The notes beneath the pieces were generated by a model. The model was not told where the DNA came from. It saw nothing but the letters and a program-made list of their open reading frames with translations, and ran no database searches. Positions 1-11,800 of a stretch of 64,000 nucleotides of DNA are shown one piece after another. Source of the stretch: Polyodon spathula (Eukaryota; Chordata; Actinopteri; Acipenseriformes; Polyodontidae); contig NC_054538.1 in assembly GCF_017654505.1 (NCBI RefSeq), forward strand, positions 25,042,283-25,106,282, read 5' to 3'. How positions within the stretch are numbered: position 1 is the stretch's first letter; the number at the start of each line of letters is the position of its first letter. The position numbers and the translations under genes are program-made.

Positions 1-69
1 CAGTCGCAATACTGGTTTACTTGTATTATGCATGCTGCAATCATAATTAACGAGTAAGATGTACCATAC

Positions 70-204
70 CTCATTTGGCTTGCATTTGGGTTGTCCACAT
101 TTTCCATTGTGTATTGAAGCATTAGCATAGACTTGAGTCGGCAACTTTCTGACAAGTGGTACAAATGTAAAAGACAGAGGCTGGGTTGGGTGTTCTTTAA
201 GGAT
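70..204 (-). CDS. MLIP: MLIP coding exon (FTFVP segment)
   Basis: This is a 135-nt exon, phase 0 at both ends (45 codons), read on the minus strand. The acceptor is TTTAATGCAG at 214-205 behind a T-rich (ATT)n tract, and the donor is GAG|GTATGG. The translation runs from ILKEHPTQ through PLSFTFVPLVRKLPTQ to CKPNE. The core resembles a segment I recall near the N-terminus of human MLIP (KPLIFTFVPTVRRLPT). MLIP is a muscle-enriched protein that interacts with lamin A/C at the nuclear envelope and has many splice forms. The gene lies downstream of LRRC1 on the same strand, as in human 6p12, which supports the call. The remaining exons would lie left of base 1. An internal acceptor at CCAACCCAG, 24 nt further in, could give a shorter exon. 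The name rests on remembered similarity plus synteny. Confidence 0.72.
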
Positions 205-208
205 CTGC

Positions 209-212
209 ATTA

Positions 213-261
<49 letters not shown>
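209..261. repeat. (AAT)n microsatellite
   Basis: A nearly perfect AAT trinucleotide array adjoins the acceptor of the MLIP exon. Read on the minus strand it is (ATT)n and forms the pyrimidine-rich stretch before the AG. Confidence 0.95.
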
Positions 262-263
<2 letters not shown>

Positions 264-821
264 ACATACATACATGCATACCTGCATACATATATACATA
301 CATACACACCCTTACGTAATTACACTATTCAAAAAGCGAAATATAAACTAGACATTTGCATGGCTTTTAGAAAACAGCCTTCCAATGTTGTTTGAAGTCA
401 AATGTTGATGAGCTCTGACCTACCGATAAAAAATAAAATTTTGAAGTAGTGACCAATAAAATCTGCTACACTCGTTGAATTTGCAATGTCACCCTTTTCT
501 CTATTAAACAGTCAAATTAGGCACTAGGGGTTCATCTAAAACTAATGTAATTTTCAGAACATGAAAAACCAATATAAATACACAAACATTGAAAATAATA
601 AAAACAAATGTTGTATGGTTGGTTAGAAAATATTAATAATTAAATATGTTGGCTTTTTTTTTTCATGTGTATACTGATTAAACATTTTTTTTCTGTGATC
701 ATATCTTTTTTTAATATGAGAAAATAGTGTACAGTAACATTTCATTTGCCCGTATACATTAGACTTTTGCATTAATTTATTAGAAGATCCTACAGGTATA
801 TTCATATTATTCATCTGCAGC

Positions 822-856
<35 letters not shown>

Positions 857-1736
857 CACATTAACAAAAATGACAAATTCTGTTCTGTTTCAAGAGTTTA
901 GCCCTATGGTATTTGTCGTATACTGGTAACATTAGCTTGTATTAAAATGGTGTAAATTACACAAACGATAAGCCATCCATACGTTTACTGATAGTAGCCC
1001 ACAAAAGATTTGGCAACACACAGACCTATATGATATAAAAAGAATAAAATATTTTACCTTCTGCGAACTACTGTATAGGAACTCAGCTGAATATTTAATG
1101 AACTATCCATACGATATGAAATGCACAGCTGCACTATTGCAAAGTTTCTCATAAGCTGTTCTGTGTTTCTCGGAATGTATCAGAACAGAAAAACTATTCA
1201 AAGTCTATAAATATGTAGGAGTACACACAATTGCTATTCACTTGGGAATTTTTTGAACTGACTAAACACAATTGTCATACACCAGGCAAGTGAGATGACG
1301 CATCAAATATTTTCCTCTAAACCCCTATACTAAGGGTGTCATTATGGACCTGTGGGCCGCTTAATTGAATCTTATCATTCTTTATAAGGTTGCCATGTTT
1401 AAATTTATTTTTGTGTAAAGCAACTGCAGTAAACTAGAGGCAACATTAAAACAATGTACAGGCCTTCATAAGCAAAATAAATGAGTACATTAAAAGAATA
1501 AACTATTTTCTAATATGTATGACCATCTTACACCATAGTGCTCATTTGCAGCATATGGACAATTCAGTTTACTGTAATATTTGAATAAGAATTTAAAATA
1601 CTACCGATTACATATTTAGTAGATTTGGCTGCAGATCACATGTAATGAAAATGTTCATTATGATTACAGGCCCTGTAGTAAATCAAAATGTTCTGAGAGT
1701 ACTATACTATAGGATGTTGTCCTAATGAAACATGGG

Positions 1737-1977
1737 GTGCAGGGGTTGCATGGTGGGTGTATGCGTGCAGGAGTTGCATGGTGCTGTGTGCATGCAGGAG
1801 TTGCATGGTGGTGTGTGCGTGCAGGGGTTGCATGGTGGTGTGTGCGTGCAGGGGTTGCATGCTAGTGTGTACATGCATGGGTTGCATGGCAGTGTGTGAA
1901 TGCAGGAGTTTTGTGGTGGTGTGTGCGTGCAGGGCTGGCATGATGGTGGTGTGTGCGTGCAGGAGTTGCATGATGTG
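1737..1977. repeat. 27-bp minisatellite
   Basis: About nine tandem units of roughly 27 bp built on TGCAGGGGTTGCATGGTGG followed by TGTGTGCG. Units differ by point changes, and one has a 3-base insertion (GATGGTGG near 1940). Because 27 is divisible by 3, reading frames stay open on both strands and give 9-residue repeats. These ORFs lack splice context and look like by-products of the repeat. Confidence 0.9.
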
Positions 1978-2459
1978 TGTGGAGGGGAATTGGGGTGCAG
2001 GTTTGTCATGAAAGATGGGGAGTGGGGGAAGGGGAAGTAAGGGGGTGCACAGAAAAGACCGGTAGGATTGGGGAAGACAAGAGTGAAAGAGGTTGTATTT
2101 GGGGGAGATAGAGAGATAGAGTGAGAAAGGGTAGGGTAAAAGAAAAACTACTACAATTATTTATTTTCATTTTCGATTCCCAGTTCCCGTTCCCTCACTT
2201 TGTGATTTGATTTTGTGAATACTGAATTATTGTAAAAAATAAACAGCTTTAGCCTTCATCTGATCATGGTTGCAGTCTCATTTCTATCCCAAAAAGAACT
2301 CGAAACACTACAATATATTGATGGACATTACATAAGAAAATGTCCTTATTTTTTGGAATGCCATGTTCCTCCTTTAATGTTAGCATTTAATAAAGGGAAA
2401 TTACTGCTTTAATGAATTTTCATGTATCTGTTTCAGTGCAATGTAGTTTCTTCATTGTG

Positions 2460-3935
2460 CAGTGCACTCCGTTTATAAGAATCACATCTGCACCCGGATG
2501 TTTTGATTCTTATAAGAGGGTGATTCTTAAAAAAAGGACCTATATGATTACTGTGGTGAAGTGATGCAGAATCAGTATGTTAGTTTGAAAATAATAAGAG
2601 CTTGTTCCGTACAGTGTAATGCGTTGACCACTAGATGTCATGGGTTCCCTCGCATATGCATGCCCACAAAAAAATCCATTATGGATAATGGTCAATAACT
2701 GCTTTTTAAAGTTAATAACACCTTGATAAAAAGGGCTTAGCTGATAGCTTTGTGGTGGGGGTATAGAGGAGTAAGGAAGAGAAAAAGAAAAAGAAAAAGA
2801 AATAAAAAATCAAAACCATGAGCATGAGTAAGTGTATCTGAGTCTAGTGTTTGTTCCAGTACTATACAAATAAGTAAAGTAGTCACAGTATATGTGTAGT
2901 TCCAGGGGGAATTTATGAAATGTTTTGATTTGTATTTGTTTAGTTGGGTAAACAGCTTATCTGTCCTGACGTTAGACAGGGACCTCGCAAAGTACTGTTT
3001 AGTTAATGCTCCAACTGCGAGCTAGGTCTATTTTGTTTTGTTTTATTAACAGTTGTTTCCCCATCGCACTGTAAGAAAAATAAAGCCAACACCAGTTTTA
3101 AATTGTAAATCAAGACTCCAGCCTTATCATTTATAATAACCTTGGCCACTCTGTCACATTACAATTAGCAAAAGCATGCCATCAGCAGTTTAAATACAGT
3201 ATACAGACAGCAATGATGCTCAGTCACTGAGGACAATACATCAAAACAAGTCCTTGTGGTCAAGCAGCTTGTTATATGATCATGATAATATTTACTCAAG
3301 GCTGCAGAATCCCATTTTACTACAGTATACTTGAGAAGCGATCATCTAAGGTGTCTAGTTTAACTACCTTGCAGTGTTACATGGAATGGCTTTTGAATTC
3401 AAATGACATTACAGTTCCGTATTTTCAGGACTACCACTGCATTGAAGTATCTGTGGTTTGCTTATTTTCTGTTGTGATGAAAATGTCACAGTTCTTCACT
3501 AAGCGGAGATGCAAAGCTCTGCAATCCTCTTCCTTATCCCAAAGCAATCTCCCCCCGCCCCTCCTACTGCTCACTGAGCCACCACACAATAACACTGCTG
3601 TACTCAATATGTATTCAATGAATGTGTATTCACTTTATTGAAACACATTTTCACTATCAGAGAACACAAATAAACATTCATGCACAATGCAATAGTACAT
3701 AGTCACTGTTTGATTACAAACTTGTCCAGTGATTTCTGCATCATTGCACGATCCACGCTGCGTACGTGCCTTATTACATGTAGTCAGTTTGCCCTGAAAT
3801 GATTCTTATAAGTGGATTGCTTGATTCTTACAAGCTGATTATTTTACATTGGTTGGTATAGGAATGATTTTGTCCCAGTGGTTTTGATCACTATATGCGG
3901 TTGATTCTTAGTGATTCTTATAAATGGAGTGCAAT
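2460..3935. mobile_element. Non-autonomous TIR DNA transposon (Tigger-like?)
   Basis: The left end at 2462 reads GTGCACTCCGTTTATAAGAA, continuing TCAC. The right end at 3911-3935 is its near-perfect inverse (GTGATTCTTATAAATGGAGT then GCAAT). The spacing gives a 1.5-kb element. Subterminal copies of GATTCTTATAAG occur at about 2506, 3799 and 3823. No transposase was recognised inside; the 121-residue ORF at 3276-3641 has no recognisable motif. The termini recall pogo/Tigger elements, but that family name is an inference. A target duplication could not be fixed. Confidence 0.6.
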
Positions 3936-4523
3936 GTAATAAATATGTTTTTTTTGTTTGTTTTGTTAAAATTAATATTTATATAGATATATTCTGGGGA
4001 GAGTAAAACAATACATGTACTATGAGTTACTCTTAAATTAATTCACTATCCAGTTCTTGTGTACTTTTTTTATGGTAAAGTGAGCATGCGTGACTTAGAA
4101 ACTCAGCTGACAGCTGAGCAGAAGATCCCAAAAACTGGGTTGGTTTCTCAAAAGCAAAGTGACACAGAATTTGGGACATTTCCTGAAAACCAAATCGGCC
4201 CAGAATTTGGGGTATTATAAAAGCAAAGTGGCCGAGAATCCTGAGAAGCCTATATATAAAACTGTGATTACATTACAGATAAACTAATGAATCCTGTAAC
4301 CAAACTGCTATAGTGGGCAGGATATATATTTGCAATTAAAATAAGTCACGCAAACAATTATAGACATGCTGTTTGAAAGAAAAAAGTAGATCACCATTGA
4401 AAGCCAATTCTTACATTCATGCATAACATGACAATTTATATAAAGTAATAGTTACCCATAGTTTGTTATACTAGTACAGCAAAATAGCACATTATATTTT
4501 AATTGAAAGGTTCTGGAAAGCAG

Positions 4524-4526
<3 letters not shown>

Positions 4527-4607
<81 letters not shown>
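4527..4607. repeat. (CT)n microsatellite
   Basis: About 40 uninterrupted CT units. The minus-strand ORF with alternating Glu-Arg is produced by this tract and is not a gene. Confidence 0.97.
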
Positions 4608-4609
<2 letters not shown>

Positions 4610-6561
4610 AGCTTTCCACTTGTTCTGACGTCATATTTCTGTGACAGACAATGACATATCAAAATACGAGACTGTTATTTAGTTCAATCCCAAAAACCAG
4701 GCTGTGTCATACCCCCATTGTTGTTTCTATAGACAGGAAGTAAGTGCATTTATTGATACAGATGGATAACTTGTCTCACCAGTTTCCTCTTGAGTTTACT
4801 GTTTTTCATGTTTTTTTTTTTAATTCAAGAAAATAAAGACCCATGAACACCAATACAATTGCCTACTTGACTAGAATTTTTTTTTTTTTTTAACCGGTAT
4901 TAACCAGTATTTCATTTCATTTGAACTGGAACAGAACAAAACCAGTGGTTCGGAACATTCAGAAGCCAGAAAATAATCCAGTTTGAATCCTTGTTTAGTA
5001 TTATTAGGTCAAACTCATTTAGAAAAATAACATAACCTAAGTGCATGCAGGTTTTTGCATTTCAGTGAGAATCATACCTAGGTTGCTTCATCATTTTGCC
5101 GCCAAAACATTATTTTATATAGTGAGTTGTTGTCAGCAAGTGATCATGGATGTAAGTAAAAGAGATTATTTACCATCTCCTTAGTTATTTTATACATTGA
5201 CCACTGAGCTGGTAAATCTACACATATCTGGTTATTTTATAGATTTACAGATTTTACACATGAACCGTATCATATACACATGCTTTGAAATTACCCTCAC
5301 TTTACCACCAGCAAGATATTGATAACTAATTCAAATGCAGAACATGACTGCTTTTCAGGGATATGTCATTTTCTGTGTTGTTTAGTACATAAACACATTA
5401 TTCAATGTTTTGATTGCCAACATGCAGTTTTTTGTAGTTTGTTGGATTTTTAATGACCCTCCTTATACTGCCACCCTCGCCATAACGTCAGTTTGCTACC
5501 TGTCTTGTAGTTGTTGGTATAACAGGGGAGCACTGTATTTACCCCAGAACAATAATGGATGAGGTCATGTTCAAAAGTTCACCTCCATTTTGTTTCACTA
5601 GGTATTCCTATCATTTGTGCATCTATTTGAAAAAAAAATAACCAATTAAGGGTTTTATTGCATTACTAAGTTGAAATGCTGTTTGAAATCCAACTTATAG
5701 GCATTTTGAAAAGACATTTATGTTGATTTTTGACATTTATATGTAGCCTCAAAGCCCTTTTGCAACCAATTTTGTAGCTTATTCCTTCTAAAAACCAAGA
5801 TGTGAAGCTTTAATGTGGTCCTATGAAGGGTATACTAAGGATGAATGTTTTTATAGGAAAAGAAAATGAACCAAGTGAATAATTGGAAATGAAAATGTAT
5901 TCGAATGTATTGGTCTTCAAACAATCATTTGTCTCGATGCATGCTGAGTAACCTATTCAGAGTAATGTGTAAAACAAAGCATTCATTATCATTTTAGTTC
6001 ACACATCCATTAGGAACAGTATATATATGATTTGTCATCCTTTTTAGATTCAATGATTTATTGTACACTAATACCTACAGTAATTTAAGTGAAATAAAAG
6101 GCTTTGAAAACCAGCCCCCTGTTTCACTAACTTTATACAAAGGGTTTGTTTCACAAAGAGTTCAAGATTAACAAACCTCAACACTGTATGTGATTTTTTT
6201 ATTTTATTTTTTTTTAATGTGACAAAACTAATCTGCATAACAAATGTAGCAAATGAAACATGGTATATTAGTCAAGCTGGACCATTTCAAGTTTAATTTA
6301 TTGCAGAAAAAAAAAAAATCTGTATAACTCATACATTATCTTGCTAATTCCCTAATGATTAATTCTTTCTATTGTTTAAGTGCCTTTTATGACACTATAT
6401 AATATTAACAAAGCCAAGTAAAAGGAATCTTTAGACACAGACCACAATATTCAAGATAAATACACTTTTCCAGGGGAATGACACATTAGAAATGCACAAG
6501 GCATTGGCAGTGCCAGAGAATGTTACCTAGTCTGACAGCAAAGATATTGCATTGAACTTAC

Positions 6562-6615
6562 CTGTGATTTCCCATGTGGACATCCACACCCACTGTCTTG
6601 TGTAACTACAGTAAC
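6562..6615 (-). CDS. Candidate 54-bp cassette exon, probably MLIP
   Basis: Read on the minus strand, a strong acceptor (CTGCTGCTTTGCAG) is followed by 54 nt without a stop and a near-consensus donor (CACAG|GTAAGTTC). The phase is 0 at both ends. The 18 residues are VTVVTQDSGCGCPHGKSQ. It lies between the MLIP exon at 70-204 and the candidate exon at 20979-21173, all on one strand and all phase 0-0, as expected for optional exons of one gene. I do not recognise the peptide itself, so membership of MLIP is inferred from position and phase. Confidence 0.5.
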
Positions 6616-6931
6616 CTGCAAAGCAGCAGATCAACAAACAGTATAAAGTAGCTGACGGTTATGACAGGCACTTCCAATCTGCCAGTATTGCTCACTTAGC
6701 TGTTTAGTTGCTCAAAATCTCACCAGGATTGACTCATGCTTTTTCTACAGCTCACATTCCCATCAAAGCTATGAAGGGAGCTTGAGATAGTACATTAGCC
6801 TCTCAAAGGCCCTCTCTTTTTAGCTGATGTACAGTGATCTAGTAGATTGTTCTAATTAATAAGTGAAGTGCATGCAACTCAAAGGAATACAACCTGCTGA
6901 CTGCACAGTCATTTACAATGTTCATAAATAA

Positions 6932-7185
6932 CACCGTGTAACAATTTTTTCAATTTTTTTATTTTTTTTGTTCCTGGGTAGTAAGTGTTATTTCCTAATT
7001 GCTTAAGCCTCAAAAGTATTTGAGGCATAAGCTTCAAATTGGAAATAGTGATATTTTGAAATATCACTGTCCTGGTCACAAAAGCAAAGTTTGTGGGGAA
7101 TAATAGCCATTTTCTATACTTTTGAGGCATAAGCAATTAGGAAATAACACTTACTACCCAGGAACAAAAATTGTGTTACATAGTG
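6932..7185. mobile_element. 254-bp foldback MITE
   Basis: Long terminal inverted repeats start with CACCGTGTAACA on the left, and the right end reads TGTTACATAGTG. The arms continue with GTTCCTGGGTAGTAAGTG and nearby bases for more than 60 bp. A candidate 3-bp target duplication TAA flanks it (6929-6931 and 7186-7188). A second perfect palindrome (GTGATATT-TTGA-AATATCAC) sits at 7048-7067 inside. There is no coding capacity; the minus ORF across it is incidental. The TAA duplication would suit a PIF/Harbinger relative, but the family is not certain. Confidence 0.8.
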
Positions 7186-8369
7186 TAATCAGTGTTGATC
7201 AGCTTTAATACTCCAGAAGGGCATCTTGTTACATGGAAGTTGAAGCTGCTGTTCATATGTAAAAACTCATATGGAAACTATAAAGGCATAAATAAAAGAA
7301 AAAAAGCAATAAACACACTGTAGACATTAATTCCTTCTGGCAGCTAAGCTTATGTTACGGTTTATTTAGAAGTGTCTCCCATGAAGATCAACCCCCAGAT
7401 ACAACAGAGCCAATTATACTAGTATTATAGAAATAAAAAAAAACCTTCATTAACATTCAGTATTATGTGATATGATATTCTTTGTGTTATTCTAATGACA
7501 TTACAATAGCACCTAAAGGCTGTCATAACATATGGTTAGTTTATTGTTTTATATTATAATATAATGTATTATATAGTACAAATGCTGTTTTAAAGCTGCT
7601 GAAGTTACTATCATTCAATTACTAGAGTAATTCACTCTTGGTGAGAACCATCGCTACACTTTTAAAACAACAAATAGTTAATAAAGGTGATTTGCAGTTA
7701 TATGTAATCAAAAATAAATCAAAAGTTAGTATATAATCAAGTCCTAGAAATTCCTGGTCAGGCATCACTAGAGCTTGGCATTTGGAAAAGCTCTGTGAAA
7801 TGCAATGACTTGCAGGTCTATTTAAGCTATGTGTGATTCTTAGCAAAGGACCTTAGTCAACTATAAATCAATCAATTAACCAATCTGCCTAATTATGTTC
7901 TGTATATAGAATGTCAAGCTCTACTCGATAAGCAAACAAACCAGGAGCTTTTGCATATTGGTTAAGATGTTTTCAGTATATGTGGTCACCAATTTGCTTC
8001 CAGCCTCCTTTCTGTTACACTGGCTCTTTGACTAGACCACTTGACATATGATTCCAAATAAAAAATGATTCCTATGATTCCAAATAAAAAATCTACAAAT
8101 TTTTCAAGCAAAAAAAAATGTTTTAAGGCTACCATTTCAGTAACTAGAAACATGCAATTTTTCAGCAGGTACGGTATATGTTGAAATTTCATAAGAACGA
8201 ATTATCACACTAGATTTATAGCATCAGATGGTAGTACATAGCCCAATATAATATTATGTGGCTTCCAATAATATTACATCTTTATACTGAAAAATGTTAC
8301 CTGCTCTGTCATAACTATTTACCTGAAACCTCATACCTGGTCTTACTTGATCTGCCAATAATTCAGCTA

Positions 8370-8860
8370 TTTGTGTTGCATTTTTTCAGACCCACCTCGG
8401 CTGGATATTCTTTAAACAAAATGGCTCCAAGCCTCTGGAATGTCATTGCCAGTCCAGATTTCACTATAACATTTGAAAGGGTTCAATTAGGTTTGTGAGT
8501 GATTTTTATACATTTATGCCAAGTGACAAAATGTACAAAAACAAACCATTAATTGTCCTATTTGGTAGTCTGCTCAGAGCAACCATTGAACAATGCAGAT
8601 ATGAATTGGTCAAGTAGCGGTAATACGTGTGCTGTGTCATTAAATACACAGTGAACAGCAGCTTGATTTCCTTGACAGTACAATTGTCCTTGATGTCCCA
8701 GCTGTAGTCATGCACAAATAATTCAGGCACTGACTTTAATACCCTATCTCTTTCAAACACACGTTTATTTAAACATATCTTTTTAAATGTGTGTGCGTGA
8801 AGCACTTTGTGATGACTTTGACAAGGTGCTATATAAAATACAATTGTACTGTAATATATT
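8370..8860 (+). mobile_element. LINE remnant (L2/CR1-like 3' end)
   Basis: At about 8415-8450 the plus strand encodes MAPSLWNVIAS, a version of the APxLWNxLP motif near the end of L2/CR1 reverse transcriptases. At 8765-8795 a frame reads TRLFKHIFL. A tail at about 8800-8850 (AAGCACTTTGTGATGACTTT, then GCTATATAAA) resembles L2-type 3' tails. The frame is broken and the two parts are separated by unrelated-looking sequence, so this is a decayed relic. Confidence 0.4.
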
Positions 8861-11800
8861 TATCTCTACACTGTAGTTGTTATAAACAACCTGTCAGATT
8901 ATAGATCACTCAGGGTGTTATATACTCTCCACTAAGACTACATGACCCACCATGGGATGAAGCTACTTTCCAGTAATACAAATGGGATTGTGTAGTTATT
9001 CCAAACCAAGTGTCTAACCCTAGCATAGATACAAAAAGATCACCTTATATCTGGTCGCTAAGCCTATTTATTTATTAAATAATTGTGCTAATATGATTTC
9101 TGAAATTATGTTAATATCTTAACAAGCAATGCTTCTTGTGACTATTTCTTTTGTGTGTGTGGAAATTTAAAAGGAAATCTGTGTTAATTGTCATAATTTC
9201 TCAGGAGTTAATTTGCACTTGGAAAAGAAGGGTTGAGTGTACTGAGAGAGTATGTACAGCACCAGGGTTAAATTCTTACAGACTACCTAGATCAATATTT
9301 GTAGTTATGGAAATATTTAAGCCTCTCTATACTTGTGGTTCTGAATTATATGTATTCACTTGTTTTAATCATTTGGAACCTTACCAAACTTTTGTTGTAT
9401 TGCTAAAATGATATACCGTTATTTGCCCTAGTGTATTGTTACAGAAATTATCAATCCAATTGTAGCCTATCTGAACTCTGGATTCGTACATTATGACAAC
9501 TGTCCTGTACTGTAGATTTTATTTTAATCATAAAAATAAAAACCTAAGACTACATAATGCAATCTTGGTATAGAAAATGGCATACTAGTTATTACAATAA
9601 AGTTTCCTTACAGGCAATAGAACATTGACATGACATAATTATTGACATAATTAAATGTATTTATTGTCAGACCCCCCCACACTTTATGTACAATGTACAT
9701 TTTCACCGTCACACGTCTGTATGCATATGGCATTTTCTCATAATACTGTAAGTGTTCACTGGCTACTTCTAATCATGCTGAGTTTATTTATGGTGGAGAC
9801 GAGCAAAGAGTAGCCTAGCCTACCAGAGAAAATGCATTCAACATGAGGAACATAGAGGAATTCACCAAACAATTATAAACAAATTGTGTATTAGGTTAGG
9901 GAGTTCTAACATAATTTTAAAAGCTTAATAGATATATAATGAAGTGTTACATACATGGTATACATGTATAATAATAGAATAACTACAAACACAAATGACA
10001 CTTCAAATGTATTTATTTATAGCCTATAATCATTTTTTTACTAAAATACATACAAAAGTAGATGTCATCATAAGAAAATAAACAGGTTTTTTTGGTTAAA
10101 ATGAGTGTAAATGACTAGTGGGGTTTAATTAATTAATTACTTTTTAATCTGTGCCGTTCTACCCACATGCCAGATAATCATAATCAGCATTTTATATGTG
10201 AAATGTTCTAAATAATTGTACATTCTGGATGACAAAATGTACAATTTTAAATGAAGTTCACAAATTATACACAATAGATATTCCCCTTATTGTTGGCTGC
10301 TGTTCACTGGTGGGAGAGCAGTCTCCCTGTAGGCTAATAGTTTCCATAACAGGAATTATGCGTCCATTCATTTTTCTTGATCTCGTTAACATGCATTTTG
10401 ATTAACAAGTTCCTAAAAACTAAATTTGCTAAGTTGCATTGCCTGCATAATTTTCACAACAATCTATACATCCTGGTGATAAACATCCCTTTATCAATTA
10501 ACGTTTGCTCATCTTATTTCAAACTCAGTGCAATAAGCAGTAATGTTCAGCATTTTGGAACTTTCAACATATAAAATATATTTTCCTGAGAGATTCAAGG
10601 GTGATGTTTTCTCAGTAAATTGGTAGTTTATATGAGCTCCAAGACTTCCTAAACATCACACCCAATATTATTTATACCTTGTTCAGTTGGTATCCCAAGC
10701 ATACCTGATAACAGGGAGAGGCAAATCTGTGTCAATTCACAACATTCCCCAGTAAACTCAATCCATACAGTAATTCTAGATACTGTGTGACCTATATTGA
10801 TTTATTTGTATGTTAAGTATATGACAGTTAATCTCTGTCTCTGTGGATGAGCAGCGAATCACAAATGAGCTGCACTCATTTGGGAGCAGGAGCGCTGTTG
10901 CTATGTTTTAGTCTAAAAAGGGGTGGGGTGCTGGAGATGCCAGAGACGATGACCAGGTGTTAGAGCAGAGGACCTGCAGGCAGGTTATCCTGGTATCAAA
11001 TGTCATCTTAGCTGTCATCTTGATGCTGGGATCAATTAATTTTACTTTATTCCATGTGTATTCACTTAATCACATTCAATATCAAAATACTAAATCTAAC
11101 TTCTATTACATTCTAACATTAGTTATGTATTACTTTCAAAGTTCGCAATACATAAGCAAGACAGTAAACAAACTGTTACCTGGGGACATTTTCACTCGAA
11201 GACAACACACTGGTAACTATCACCATAGAAACATATCAGGTTATTTTGGGTAAATAGGTAATTTCTTAAAAAGTTACTGATTTAAACAATACAAAATTAA
11301 ATTAAATATAAACTAATATATACACTATTTGTATTTATTTAACAGAGCATATTATGTGCCTCAGTAAATAAATGAATAGACAATATGCAAAAAAGGATTA
11401 AAATAATACTTATTCAAGTCAATTGAACTTTTGATGGTATTAAATTAGTCAAAAATTTTATTTTTCCAATTATTTGAAGTCTTTGTAAGAGTTTGGACTG
11501 TCCTCTATTGAAGGTACTTGCATTTTTATCATGCATTCAATCTTCTCAGTATTAAGAATGCAGCTGAAATGGAAGGATTCTTACCTTTTTTTTTAATCAA
11601 ATCCACAGATGAGTTAATGACATTGGTATTCGATGTTTGATGTTTGATGATCACGGATGGAGCAATGTAAATTATTGATATGCAAGGGAAATGCCCTCTT
11701 TAACATTACAACTGATTTTAATGATTTTTTTTCTTAAATAGTTTGCCACTTTGCTAGATTTTCTTCATTTAATTTGTCAGAACACCATATATGTGTTCTG

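Larger units (their letters stand above)
205..6561. other. MLIP intron with repeats
   Basis: This 6.4-kb intron lies between the MLIP exon at 70-204 and the candidate exon at 6562-6615. It holds an (AAT)n microsatellite, a (TA)n tract near 822-856, a 27-bp minisatellite, a Tigger-like TIR element and a (CT)n tract, each listed separately. I saw no other coding exon with convincing splice sites. Confidence 0.5.

Noticed and set aside
623..859. 78-residue minus ORF starting in a TA repeat
   Set aside because: Driven by the microsatellite, with no motif or splice sites.
4452..4634. Glu-Arg repeat ORF
   Set aside because: Translation of the (CT)n microsatellite.
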